NCBI GenBank assembly: GCA_030041495.1
Contig: JASHNT010000050.1
Location: 1 to 53,510, forward strand
Direction of reading: 5' to 3'
Length of the DNA: 53,510 bases
From: Bryobacteraceae bacterium
GTDB taxonomy: Bacteria > Acidobacteriota > Terriglobia > Bryobacterales > Bryobacteraceae
Positions 16,994-25,569 of this stretch are shown piece after piece. The stretch's first letter is position 1, and each line of letters begins with the position of its first letter. The position numbers and the translations under genes are program-made. Below the pieces are notes generated by a model. The model did no database searches. It was not told the origin of the DNA and worked only from the letters and a program-made list of their open reading frames with translations.

Positions 16994-17171
16994 CCTTCCA
17001 TAATCCCCGATCTTTGGTTTAGCCGCCAGCCGCTAGATCCGGCCATGAATCCTGATTTGAAGCATAGGCTGGACCCCTCCACGATTTCACGGTACTGGCT
17101 GGAAAAACCCAATTGCGCGATTTCACCCAATTGGTCTCTTACGTGCTCGGAACCACGGCAGGGAGGGGATT

Positions 17172-17585
17172 ATGGCCATCACCGTCCGCGCTGTCGAATA
17201 CTTTTACACTCGAGTACAGAATGAAACCAGCCAGGCCTATGAGCTGTTGTCGCAACTCGCCTCCGAGGACATCAACGTACTGGCCTTCAGCGCCGTGCCC
17301 TTCGGACCGAACCACGTCGAGCTCACCATTTTTCCGGAAGACGCAGCTAAGTTTAAAGCGCTCGCCGCTAAAGCCCGCTGGATCATCACCGGACCCCAAC
17401 ACGCCATCCTGATTCAAGGTGACGACCGGCTGGGGACCTTGGCGGAAATCCACCACAAGCTGCGCGAGGCCGATGTCCGCTCCTATGCCTCCACCGGCGT
17501 CACCGACGGCCGCGGCGGTTACGGCTACGTGATCTACACCAAAGAGGGCGATCACCTCCGCGCCGAGCAGGTTCTATCGGCCTGA
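17172..17585 (+). CDS. ACT-domain-like protein (two ACT repeats)
   Basis: A 137-residue protein with two similar halves, about 5-65 and 75-137. Each half has beta-alpha-beta elements resembling ACT modules: A-Y-E-L-L-S-Q-L-A-S-E-D-I-N-V-L-A-F-S in the first, and L-G-T-L-A-E-I-H-H-K-L, then A-S-T-G-V-T-D-G-R-G-G-Y-G in the second. Free-standing ACT proteins bind amino acids or other small ligands and regulate enzymes. There is no enzyme partner in the same operon. A strong GGGAGGGG precedes the ATG. It is divergent from hypD and converges on the radical SAM gene with a 12-bp overlap. Confidence 0.75.
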   Translation: MAITVRAVEYFYTRVQNETSQAYELLSQLASEDINVLAFSAVPFGPNHVELTIFPEDAAKFKALAAKARWIITGPQHAILIQGDDRLGTLAEIHHKLREADVRSYASTGVTDGRGGYGYVIYTKEGDHLRAEQVLSA

Positions 17586-18680
17586 GTCAACCACTGAGCG
17601 CGGCTCGTACAGGCACAGTGGGTCGGACGCCAGCGGATCGCCCGTCGCCTCATACGCCCGCGCCCTCGACCCTCCGCACAAAGCGTGATATTCGCAAGCC
17701 CCGCAGCGCCCTCCGAACATGCCCGGCTCGTGCAGCATCTGAAACAATTGCGAGTGCCGGTACACCTCCGCAAGCCGGGACGTCCGCACATTGCCCGCGC
17801 CCAGCGGCAAAAATCCCGCCGGGCAGATTTCGCCCGTGCTCGATACAAACACGATCCCGTTGCCATCGCGGATTCCGAAGCCCCGTGCGCTGTTGCTACG
17901 CTTGATCTCCTCGCCGGTCATGCCTTCCGCGCGCATGCGCTGGATTGCCACGCGCCGGTACGACGGAGCCTCCGTCGTCGCCACCACAAACGGCGCAGTT
18001 TTCGCGGTTTCGTACACCCACTCCATCAGCTCTTCGGCTTTCTCCCCGGCGAGCGGTTCGAGCACTTTCCCTCGCCCCACCGAAATCAGGAAAAACAAGC
18101 TCCACCGCGCGATTTTGTAGCCTTTCAGCAGCTCATACACCGCCGGCAAATCCTCCGCTGTATTGCCCGAAACCAGCGTGTTGATCTGCACCGGCAAATC
18201 CATCTCGCCCGCCCAGCGCAGAGCTTGTAGAGTCCGGTCATACGTGCCGCTCACGCCGCGAATCGCGTCATGCCGCGCCGCAGTCGATCCATCCAGGCTC
18301 AGCCCCACCGCCTCCACGCCGTGCTCTTTCAACCGCTCCATCATCTGGCGTGTCAGAACCGGCGTCGCCGCCGGCGTAATCGATACCCCGATCCCCAACC
18401 GCCGCGCCTCGTCGATCAGTTCAAACAATCCCTCCCGGAGCAGCGGATCACCGCCGGTCAGAATCAACTGCGGCAGCGGATCGCCGAACTCCGTGATCTG
18501 CTTCAGAAACTCCATCCCTTCCTGGACCGTCAGCTCGCCCGGAGCCGGATCAGGCATCGCCTCCGCACGGCAATGCCGGCACGCCAGCCCGCAGGCCAGC
18601 GTCATTTCCCAGTACACGTTTAACGGAGTACGCGTGAAGTCCCGCGGTTTGTGAGCGGTCGAAGTTGTCGTCGCGTGCAT
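17574..18680 (-). CDS. radical SAM/SPASM protein (TIGR04053/NirJ-PqqE-like)
   Basis: It is 368 residues when started at ATG 18680, which has GGGAG just upstream; a GTG at 18698 is also possible. The radical SAM cluster motif is C30-x3-C34-x2-C37 (C-G-L-A-C-R-H-C), followed by the S-adenosylmethionine-binding L-T-G-G-D-P-L. The C-terminal SPASM part has E-I-C-P-A-G, C-G-A-C-E-Y-H-A-L-C and D-P-L-C for auxiliary clusters. It resembles the TIGR04053 branch related to haem d1/AhbD and PqqE enzymes. No precursor peptide gene or tetrapyrrole gene lies beside it, so the substrate is open. Confidence 0.85.
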   Translation of the reverse strand: MHATTTSTAHKPRDFTRTPLNVYWEMTLACGLACRHCRAEAMPDPAPGELTVQEGMEFLKQITEFGDPLPQLILTGGDPLLREGLFELIDEARRLGIGVSITPAATPVLTRQMMERLKEHGVEAVGLSLDGSTAARHDAIRGVSGTYDRTLQALRWAGEMDLPVQINTLVSGNTAEDLPAVYELLKGYKIARWSLFFLISVGRGKVLEPLAGEKAEELMEWVYETAKTAPFVVATTEAPSYRRVAIQRMRAEGMTGEEIKRSNSARGFGIRDGNGIVFVSSTGEICPAGFLPLGAGNVRTSRLAEVYRHSQLFQMLHEPGMFGGRCGACEYHALCGGSRARAYEATGDPLASDPLCLYEPRSVVDSGR

Positions 18681-18778
18681 GCTCCCGTCCCAGCACACCG
18701 AGTTCCATTTATCTCCCTCAGTAACTTCGGCCCGCTAACTTGGGCGAAACAACCCAGGTGGCTTGGCTATGAGCAAGT

Positions 18779-19510
18779 CTAACCCCCAGCTTGCCGAGGC
18801 GACGCGGTCGCCGTCAGCTTCGAACGAATCAAATCCTCCACCCGATTCCACACCGCCGGATCAGACTCAATCTCGATATGCGGCTTCATGAGCAGGCGCG
18901 CGTACCAGGGATAACCCGCGCAATTGACTGGCGCGGTCTTGTAGCCGGATTGAAAATTCCCCAGGATCTGCGTGCGGGAGGCGTCCTCGGCGTGGATCTT
19001 CGCGCGTCCATGCAGCAGCCCGTCGAGCTGAAAGAAGTTCGCCGCGAAAGCTACGTTTGCCGGAATCGACGCATCGTTTTCACCGCGTTTCTGCACGCTG
19101 TCCACTTGAACCGTGAGCAACACCGGGATCTGCTGCTCGCCCAGCTCCCGCGCCAGATTGACCGTCTCCGATGCGCCCCAACTGTGGCCGTAAATCGCGA
19201 TCCGGGCCGCACTTTTCTCAGCCGCAGATAGCGATCCGTCGTGATTGGAGTCGAGCAGACGCAGCACTTCCTCAAGCGCCGCCTGCCCGTGGTGATTCTC
19301 GAACGTCCGCACCTCCAGGTCGGCCGGAAAAGCCTCGCGCAGCTTTCGCGCGAGCTGCACCTCTTCATGAATCGAGTTCGTGTGCCCGACAAATCCGCCT
19401 AGAAATCCGACCACGATCGCATCCGGCTGCGCCGCGCGCGCCGCGCCCGCAAAAACGCAGGCGCCGAGACACACGACCGCGCTCGCCCGCTTCGCACAAG
19501 AAAACTGCAT
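18779..19510 (-). CDS. exported alpha/beta-hydrolase-like protein with an EF-hand loop
   Basis: Started at ATG 19510, it has 243 residues with a signal peptide ending near A-A-R-A-A. The core shows V-V-G-F-L-G-G-F and the nucleophile elbow G-H-S-W-G (108-112). Just before the elbow, residues 87-98 read D-S-N-H-D-G-S-L-S-A-A-E, a textbook EF-hand calcium loop (Asp 1, Asn 3, Asp 5, Gly 6, Glu 12). A calcium-dependent or calcium-stabilised hydrolase outside the cytoplasm is plausible. The longer open frame up to 19753 lacks coding character. Confidence 0.7.
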   Translation of the reverse strand: MQFSCAKRASAVVCLGACVFAGAARAAQPDAIVVGFLGGFVGHTNSIHEEVQLARKLREAFPADLEVRTFENHHGQAALEEVLRLLDSNHDGSLSAAEKSAARIAIYGHSWGASETVNLARELGEQQIPVLLTVQVDSVQKRGENDASIPANVAFAANFFQLDGLLHGRAKIHAEDASRTQILGNFQSGYKTAPVNCAGYPWYARLLMKPHIEIESDPAVWNRVEDLIRSKLTATASPRQAGG

Positions 19511-19625
19511 CCGAGAAATACCGCCAAAGAAGACTTGCTTGAGGGAAGGGAAGTACCTGCCGCCAACCTGCATTGTACACCCGCCGCCGCGCGCCCCGCT
19601 GTAAACTATAAACAGGAGCGTGCGC

Positions 19626-19799
19626 ATGAATCGCTGGGATCTGCTGTTCGCTGCAGGCATGTTCGCGAGCATATTTGTACCGATGTTCACCATATTTTTC
19701 GTGTCGGGAAAGCACTGGCGAGAAGCGCAGGAAAGGGCGCGCGAGCGCCGCATGGCCGAGCATCGGATGAATGCAAGACTCCTGAGACTCGATATCTGA
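19626..19799 (+). CDS. small membrane protein, 57 aa
   Basis: ATG at 19626 is preceded by AGGAG seven bases upstream. The product has one strong membrane helix (about residues 6-27, L-L-F-A-A-G-M-F-A-S) followed by a highly charged Arg/Glu/His helix (R-E-A-Q-E-R-A-R-E-R-R-M). The layout is that of a small single-pass protein with a cytoplasmic coiled-coil-like tail. No family recognised. It stands alone on its strand between two minus-strand genes. Confidence 0.6.
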   Translation: MNRWDLLFAAGMFASIFVPMFTIFFVSGKHWREAQERARERRMAEHRMNARLLRLDI

Positions 19800-19807
19800 C
19801 GCGCTCC

Positions 19808-21181
19808 CTAGGGCGCCGGGGTTACGGCGACGTCCCGCGCCGAATACAGCGTGACCTCGATTCGTCCCGTATCCTCCACCCAGCGATATTCGATCGCGGC
19901 CGACTCGCCTCTCTTCGGCGAGCTTCTGAGAGGGATGCTGGTCTTCCCGGCTTCGAGCGAAACATGTTCGATCGATAGGCTGACTGTCTGCGCGCCTCTG
20001 GGATTGTCCGTCGCGCCGTAGCTCACTTCGCCCATCGCCTTCGAGCCTTCCTTGGCTACCACCACGCCGTCCGCTTCAATATTTTTCTCGAGAACAAAAC
20101 TCATCTCATGTGTGCCCTGCGGCGAGCCCGATCGTAAATCCTCCACGGAAATCAAGTCCACCGGCGTTCCCTCCGGCAGATCTAGCTTCAATCGCGCCGC
20201 GGCCTTGGGAATGTGCGTCGTCAGCTTGCTGTAGATGAACTGTTGGACGATGTGGGCAGAGGCCCTCCCGCCGAAACCCAGCAGCACGTTGTGAAACAGG
20301 CGCAGCCCGGTGCGGGAGCTGGCCGGATAATACAGCGTCGAAATCTCACCCGCCGCCAGCCCCCCGATCACGTCGGAGTAATCGGGTTGCCAGCGGCCGT
20401 TGTCTCCCTTGCAAACAAAAGCCGTCCCGATGGCGAACAGCAGCCGCGCCCCAAAGCTGCCGTCGCTTTTGAAGTAATAACGCGGGTCCTGGTGGAAGAG
20501 GGTTTGGGTCACAATCCGGCCGACAAGGACGGCGCTCACCTGGTCGGCATACGCTGCGCCCACACGCTTGCCGTAGCCTTCCATGCCCTGGCCGAATTCA
20601 GGATAAGCGTTGCGGGCCTGCTCGATACCGGCGACAAGGCCGGTGGCAATCAGCACCTCCGGATCGACAATGATCTTCCAGCCGAGCCGGAATTTCTGCG
20701 CCGCAGTCAAAGGCGCGGTGTCCTGCTGATACGTCACCAGGAAGTTGGGAAAGACGCCCAGGATGCGTTGTTGTTCTTCCTCGTGCACCTGCTCCGCCGC
20801 CCGCTCCTTTTGCGAAAGGCCCACTTGCACGGTGCTCTTTGCCGGCGCCACTTGCAGCACCGCGGACGGCAGTTCGAGGGTTTCGTCTGCGGCCACCGTA
20901 ATGTCCATCTTTCTATCCGTGAAGCCTAGCGCGACAATTGTGAGCGAATAAGTTCCCGGAGTGACTGCGTTGAACTGGAAGGAGCCGTCCTGATCGGTGA
21001 TACTTGTGCGGCCATTCTCCGGCCCCGCCGGTTGGAGCAGCAGGATCGCGCCGGCGACCACCGAGCCGGAGCTGTCCGTCACGCTACCCCGAACGCTGCC
21101 CGGATTCTGCGCCCATAACCCCGCGGGAAAAATCGTGTTGAGGATCGCGGTGACTATAGTCCCGCACCGGGCTGGCCGCAT
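19808..21181 (-). CDS. exported protein with N-terminal carboxypeptidase-regulatory domain
   Basis: The product has 457 residues from ATG 21181 (the frame is open to 21259). A signal peptide ends at L-W-A-Q. A carboxypeptidase-regulatory-like beta-sandwich follows (about 28-110: G-S-V-R-G-S-V-T-D-S-S-G and D-Q-D-G-S-F-Q-F). After it comes an Acidobacteriota-type domain with D-P-R-Y-Y-F-K and Y-P-A-S-S-R-T-G-L, which I associate with outer-membrane or envelope proteins common in this phylum, and then a C-terminal beta-rich part. No enzyme motif. GGAGG lies about 16 bases upstream of the chosen ATG, so the start is uncertain. Confidence 0.75.
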   Translation of the reverse strand: MRPARCGTIVTAILNTIFPAGLWAQNPGSVRGSVTDSSGSVVAGAILLLQPAGPENGRTSITDQDGSFQFNAVTPGTYSLTIVALGFTDRKMDITVAADETLELPSAVLQVAPAKSTVQVGLSQKERAAEQVHEEEQQRILGVFPNFLVTYQQDTAPLTAAQKFRLGWKIIVDPEVLIATGLVAGIEQARNAYPEFGQGMEGYGKRVGAAYADQVSAVLVGRIVTQTLFHQDPRYYFKSDGSFGARLLFAIGTAFVCKGDNGRWQPDYSDVIGGLAAGEISTLYYPASSRTGLRLFHNVLLGFGGRASAHIVQQFIYSKLTTHIPKAAARLKLDLPEGTPVDLISVEDLRSGSPQGTHEMSFVLEKNIEADGVVVAKEGSKAMGEVSYGATDNPRGAQTVSLSIEHVSLEAGKTSIPLRSSPKRGESAAIEYRWVEDTGRIEVTLYSARDVAVTPAP

Positions 21182-21324
21182 ACTACAGTGACCATTTTCC
21201 TCCAATCGTCCTTTCGGAGCCACGACCGTGAGGGAGCGGTCACGCGCGAGCGCCGGCACCCCGGCTTTTCGCGTCCCACCCGCTTGCCTCAGCTTCCACG
21301 GCTGGTATGCTCATTCAAGGTGTT

Positions 21325-21735
21325 ATGAAACCTTTCGTCGCTCCGCACGCGACCATCTTGCTGCTGGATTCCGACCCCATTCCGCGCAACGCCTTCCACG
21401 ATGTCCTGCACGGCGGGGGCTATCTGGTGATGAACGCCGCGGATCTGGGCGCGGCGGTGGATCGCCTGGCGGAGGCTCGCCCGGATCTTTTGATCACACG
21501 CCCATACATTAACAGCATGCCGGGACGCGTCGCGGCAGACTACTTGCGCACCAAGTGCCCGGGGCTTCCGGTTTTGATCTTGGCCGGAATGATGGATGAC
21601 GACCGTGTCAACGTCCGCAACCAAGTCGACAGCATCTACACCTTTCCCGCGCCGTTCAACCGCCAGGACCTGCTTAATAAGGTCCGGGACTTGCTCGCGC
21701 ACACCCACCCGAAAGGACACGCCGTCCACCAATGA
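21325..21735 (+). CDS. pseudo-receiver (degenerate response-regulator domain)
   Basis: A single CheY-like domain (137 residues; ATG 21307 would add six). The acidic pocket D-S-D is kept near the N-terminus, but where the family has the phosphorylated Asp (P-D-L-x-x-x-D) this protein reads P-D-L-L-I-T-R. The conserved Lys before Pro-Phe is Ala (F-P-A-P-F). It should therefore not accept phosphate in the normal way. It overlaps the start of the exported-protein gene by 4 bp and so may be the first gene of the amidase/MmsA operon. Confidence 0.75.
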   Translation: MKPFVAPHATILLLDSDPIPRNAFHDVLHGGGYLVMNAADLGAAVDRLAEARPDLLITRPYINSMPGRVAADYLRTKCPGLPVLILAGMMDDDRVNVRNQVDSIYTFPAPFNRQDLLNKVRDLLAHTHPKGHAVHQ

Positions 21736-22607
21736 ACCTTCGCCAAGTTTCGATTGCCTCTCTGTTAGCCGCCGCAATCGCCGTGCCGTCGTTTGCTCAG
21801 CAGGATCTTTCGGGCACCTGGAATCCGCAGTTCTCCGAAGATTCCGGAGAGCGCGGCCTGGGTCCCGACCTGGTGGATTACCTCGGGCTGCCCATCAACG
21901 CGGAGGCTCGCCAGTGGGCTCTGAGCTGGGACCCGGACCGCCTCAGCCTGCAGGAGCATCAGTGCCAGGTCCACACCGTCGCCTACATCTATCGCGGCCC
22001 TCTGCAACTGCGCATCTGGGAAGAACGCGATCCGCAGACGCAGGAGCTGATCGCCATTCACAACTATTCCAGTACCTATGAGCAGAACCGCACCATCTGG
22101 ATGGATGATCGCGGGCACCCTCCCGATTACGCTCCGCACACCTGGATGGGTTTTTCCACCGGTCACTGGGACGGCAACATTCTCACGGTTTACACCACGC
22201 ACATCAAGCAGGGGTGGACTCGGCGCAACGGGCTGCCTTCGAGCGACGAAATCACCCTGACCGAACACTTCATCCGTCACGGCAATCACCTCACTCACGT
22301 CACCGTGGTGAACGATCCTATATATTTGGACGAGCCGCTGGTCAAGAGCCAGGATTACGTGTTGAACGCCAACTCCGGCGGCAATTGGCTGTGGCCTTGT
22401 GAATACGTGGATGAAACTCCCGGCAAGCCGCACAGCGAAGTCCCCAGCTTTATGCCCGGCGAAAATCCTTTCGTGACCGAATTCGCCGCCAAGTACGGCC
22501 TTCCGGCGCAGGCAGTGCTTGGCGGAGCGGAGACCATGTATCCCGAGTATGGTGAGAAGGTGAAGGCCATGCCCATTCCTCCCAAGCCTCCGGCGCCGAA
22601 ACCATGA
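21732..22607 (+). CDS. exported protein, GHW-[DE]-G family, copy 1
   Basis: A 291-residue protein with a signal peptide (cleaved after S-F-A-Q), then D-L-S-G-T-W, the block S-T-G-H-W-D-G-N-I-L-T-V-Y-T-T (about residues 137-151), and L-T-E-H-F-I-R. Three genes on the opposite strand (27327, 28862, 29860) share the G-H-W-[DE]-G-[ND]-x-L-x-V signature followed by E-x-F-x-R. I know such proteins as unnamed exported proteins in Acidobacteriota and do not recognise a function; the beta-strand pattern suggests a lipocalin-like barrel. The pro-rich tail is probably disordered. Its stop overlaps the amidase start. Confidence 0.75.
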   Translation: MNLRQVSIASLLAAAIAVPSFAQQDLSGTWNPQFSEDSGERGLGPDLVDYLGLPINAEARQWALSWDPDRLSLQEHQCQVHTVAYIYRGPLQLRIWEERDPQTQELIAIHNYSSTYEQNRTIWMDDRGHPPDYAPHTWMGFSTGHWDGNILTVYTTHIKQGWTRRNGLPSSDEITLTEHFIRHGNHLTHVTVVNDPIYLDEPLVKSQDYVLNANSGGNWLWPCEYVDETPGKPHSEVPSFMPGENPFVTEFAAKYGLPAQAVLGGAETMYPEYGEKVKAMPIPPKPPAPKP

Positions 22608-24070
22608 CCGGTATTTCCCGGCGCAATCTGCTAAGCGCGGGCGTGGGATTGGCCGCATCTTTCGCGGTGAAATCTGCGCCGGCGTCGGATTTAACCTCGC
22701 TCACTCTTAAGCAAGCCTCCGATGCGCTTCGCGCGAAGAGCACCTCACCGGTAGATCTCACCGAGGCCTGCCTCGCGCGCATCGAAAAATACGATCATTC
22801 GGTGAACTCGTTCATCACGGTTACCAAAGACCAGGCGATGGAAGCCGCCCGAGCGGCGGAAGCCGACCAGAAACGCGGCAAGTGGCGCGGTCCTCTCCAT
22901 GGGATTCCGGTCGCCGTCAAAGACAACATGGATACCGCCGGCATCCGCACCACCGGCGCCAGCGAGCTGTTCAAAAACCGCGTACCCACGGAAGACTGTG
23001 AAGTGGTCCGGCGCTTGAAGAATGCGGGCGCGGTCATTCTCGGCAAGCTCAACATGCACGAGTTCGCCTACGGCGGCACCTCTTCGGTGACCTACTTCGG
23101 GCCGGTGCACAATCCCTGGGCGCTGGATCACATTCCCGGCGGTTCCTCCGGAGGCTCCGCCGCGGCCATCGCGTCGGACTTCTGCTATGGAACGCTCGGC
23201 ACGGATACCGCCGGCTCCGTGCGGATTCCGGCTTCGCTATGCGGCGTCGTGGGCCTCAAGCCAACTTACGGACGCGTCAGCATTCGCGGCGTGATCCCTC
23301 TTTCAGTTTCCCTCGACCACGTCGGACCGCTCACCAAAACCGTGGAAGATGCCGCCCTGATGTTGCAAGTGATCGCGGGCTACGATGAAGCCGATCCAAC
23401 TACGGTCGATGTGCCGGTGCCGGATTATTCGAAAGCGATGCTGGCGCGCGCGGCCAAGTTCCGGCTGGGCGTGCCGCGGGAGCGCTTCTTCAGTAATGTC
23501 AATCCAGAGGTCGCGCAGGCAGCCGATGCCGCAATCGATGTTCTGCGCAAGCTTACCGCCGGCGTCACCGGCGTCACGCTTCCGCCTTCCGAAAACCCCG
23601 CGCGAATCTGGGACGCGGAGATCTACGCGTATCACGCCAAGTGGATCAAGGAGACTCCCCAGCTTTATCAGCCGCAGACCCGCGCGGCCATTCTTCGCTC
23701 AGGTCAGGAGACGGCTGAAGCGTACGCGGACGCGCGCTGGAACATGGAAGTGCAGCGCCGCGAGATCCGGAAGGCGTTCGCCGATATCGATCTCCTCATC
23801 ACGCCGACCATGCCAAATGTCGCGGGCTTGATCGTACCGCCGGCCGGCGCGCGCGGCGGCGGAGCGTCGTCGCAGAACACGCAACCGTTCGATGTGTGGG
23901 GCTTGCCAACAATCTCGGTGCCGTGCGGATTTTCGCAATCCGGCTTGCCCATCGGGTTGCAAATCACAGGAGCGCCGTTCAATGAACCGGCGGTGTTGGC
24001 GCTAGCCCACGCTTATGAACAAGCCACGGAGTGGCACAAGCGCCGGCCGGAATTGGAGGGTAAAGCATGA
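22604..24070 (+). CDS. amidase-signature hydrolase with Tat-type leader
   Basis: A 488-residue amidase-signature protein. The catalytic Lys106 sits in A-V-K-D-N, the cis-Ser in G-G-S-S-G-G-S (181-182) and the nucleophile Ser205 in D-T-A-G-S-V-R-I-P. It resembles the A subunit of GatCAB, but it has a leader with S-R-R-N-L-L (twin-arginine) and no GatB/GatC partner, so it is a stand-alone exported amidase. The substrate would be an amide or ureide outside the cytoplasm. It is followed by mmsA with an ATGA overlap. A Gly-rich loop (A-R-G-G-G-A-S-S) lies near residue 420. Confidence 0.9.
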   Translation: MTGISRRNLLSAGVGLAASFAVKSAPASDLTSLTLKQASDALRAKSTSPVDLTEACLARIEKYDHSVNSFITVTKDQAMEAARAAEADQKRGKWRGPLHGIPVAVKDNMDTAGIRTTGASELFKNRVPTEDCEVVRRLKNAGAVILGKLNMHEFAYGGTSSVTYFGPVHNPWALDHIPGGSSGGSAAAIASDFCYGTLGTDTAGSVRIPASLCGVVGLKPTYGRVSIRGVIPLSVSLDHVGPLTKTVEDAALMLQVIAGYDEADPTTVDVPVPDYSKAMLARAAKFRLGVPRERFFSNVNPEVAQAADAAIDVLRKLTAGVTGVTLPPSENPARIWDAEIYAYHAKWIKETPQLYQPQTRAAILRSGQETAEAYADARWNMEVQRREIRKAFADIDLLITPTMPNVAGLIVPPAGARGGGASSQNTQPFDVWGLPTISVPCGFSQSGLPIGLQITGAPFNEPAVLALAHAYEQATEWHKRRPELEGKA

Positions 24071-25569
24071 GTCCGGCTGTTGCTGCGATTTCTCATTGGA
24101 TCGCTGGGCGCGCGGTTACTTCTGATTCGGAGCGATACGGCGACGTTTTCAATCCGGCCACCGGTGAGGTTCGGGCGCGCGTGGCGCTCGCCAGCTCCAG
24201 CCAGGTAGACGGTGCAATCGAAGCCGCCCGGAGGGCGGTTCCGGAGTGGCGGGCGGCTCCGCTCTCGCGGCGCTCCGAAATCATGTTCAAGCTGCGCGAG
24301 CTGGTGGACGCGAACCGCCGCCACATCGCCGAGATGATTGTGCTGGAGCACGGCAAGACTCTCGCCGACGCGCTGGGCGAAGTCGCGCGCGGCCTCGAAA
24401 ACATCGAGTTCGCCTGCGGCATTCCGCAGCTTTTGAAAGGCGAATACTCCGAACAATCCAGCCGCGGCATCGACGTCTATCAGATCCGCCAGCCTTTGGG
24501 AGTGGTGGCGGGAATTACTCCTTTCAATTTTCCGGTGATGGTCCCGGCGTGGATGTTCGCCAACGCCATCGCCTGCGGAAACACCTTTGTCTTGAAGCCT
24601 AGTGAACGCGATCCTTCCGTGAGCATTTTCCTCGCCGAATTGATGCAGAAGGCCGGCATTCCGGACGGAGTGTTCAACGTCGTTCAGGGCGACAAGACAG
24701 CAGTGGACCGTCTGTTGGAACATCCGGACGTTCAGGCGGTGAGCTTCGTCGGCTCGACGCCCGTGGCTAAGCGGATTTATGAAACCGCTACGCGCAACGG
24801 AAAGCGCGTGCAGGCGCTGGGCGGCGCGAAAAATCACATGCTGGTGTTGCCCGACGCCGATATCGCGATGGCCGCGGACGCCGCTGTTTCGGCTGCGTAT
24901 GGATCCGCGGGCGAGCGGTGCATGGCGATTTCAGTCGTGGTCGCGGTGGGCGCGGCTGCAGATCCGTTGATCGAGGCGATCCGCGAACGCACGCACAAGA
25001 TCAAGATCGGCCCCGGAATGGAAGACGGCAATGAGATGGGTCCGCTGATTACGCGCGAGCATCGCAACCGTGTGGCCACTTACGTGGCGCAGGCAGCCGC
25101 CGAAGGAGCCTCGGTTGCCGTCGACGGCCGCGACCACGCCATCTGCGGGCGCAACGGTTTCTTTCTCGGGGCAACTTTGCTCGACGGAGTGCGGCCAGGC
25201 ATGCGCTGCTACGATGACGAAATTTTCGGTCCGGTCTTGAGTGTCGTGCGCGCGGACACCTACGAGGAAGGGATGCACATCATCAACGGCAATCCCTACG
25301 GCAACGGAGTCGCGATCTTCACCCGCGACGGCGGCGCGGCGCGCCAGTTCCAGTTCGACGTCGAAGTGGGCTTAGTGGGCATCAACGTTCCGATTCCGGT
25401 GCCGGTGGCGTATTACAGCTTCGGCGGCTGGAAGGCTTCGCTGTTCGGCGACCTGCACATGTATGGTCCCGAGGGCGTGCAGTTCTTCACTCGCGCGAAG
25501 GTAGTCACCAGCCGCTGGCCCGACCCTTCCACCAGCAAGGTCGATCTCGGATTCCCGCAGGTTCGCTAG
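24067..25569 (+). CDS. mmsA: CoA-acylating methylmalonate-semialdehyde dehydrogenase
   Basis: A 500-residue aldehyde dehydrogenase of the MmsA/IolA type. It shows I-T-P-F-N-F-P-V-M-V-P, the NAD-binding G-S-T-P-V-A, and the active-site Cys285 in G-S-A-G-E-R-C-M-A, the characteristic G-x-R-C-M-A form. It converts (methyl)malonate semialdehyde plus CoA and NAD to propionyl- or acetyl-CoA and CO2, at the end of valine, thymine/uracil or inositol breakdown. No other genes of those routes are present, so the source of the semialdehyde is unclear. It overlaps the amidase gene by 4 bp, and the transporter starts directly after its stop. Confidence 0.92.
   Translation: MSPAVAAISHWIAGRAVTSDSERYGDVFNPATGEVRARVALASSSQVDGAIEAARRAVPEWRAAPLSRRSEIMFKLRELVDANRRHIAEMIVLEHGKTLADALGEVARGLENIEFACGIPQLLKGEYSEQSSRGIDVYQIRQPLGVVAGITPFNFPVMVPAWMFANAIACGNTFVLKPSERDPSVSIFLAELMQKAGIPDGVFNVVQGDKTAVDRLLEHPDVQAVSFVGSTPVAKRIYETATRNGKRVQALGGAKNHMLVLPDADIAMAADAAVSAAYGSAGERCMAISVVVAVGAAADPLIEAIRERTHKIKIGPGMEDGNEMGPLITREHRNRVATYVAQAAAEGASVAVDGRDHAICGRNGFFLGATLLDGVRPGMRCYDDEIFGPVLSVVRADTYEEGMHIINGNPYGNGVAIFTRDGGAARQFQFDVEVGLVGINVPIPVPVAYYSFGGWKASLFGDLHMYGPEGVQFFTRAKVVTSRWPDPSTSKVDLGFPQVR

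Noticed and set aside
16994-17171. hypC upstream of hypD
   Set aside because: All three minus-strand frames were read; none gives the short M-C-L-A-x-P start or an 80-residue frame. HypC is not here.
18699-18778. Leader structure before the radical SAM gene
   Set aside because: A few short matches could pair, but no known riboswitch core is present and no T-run follows.
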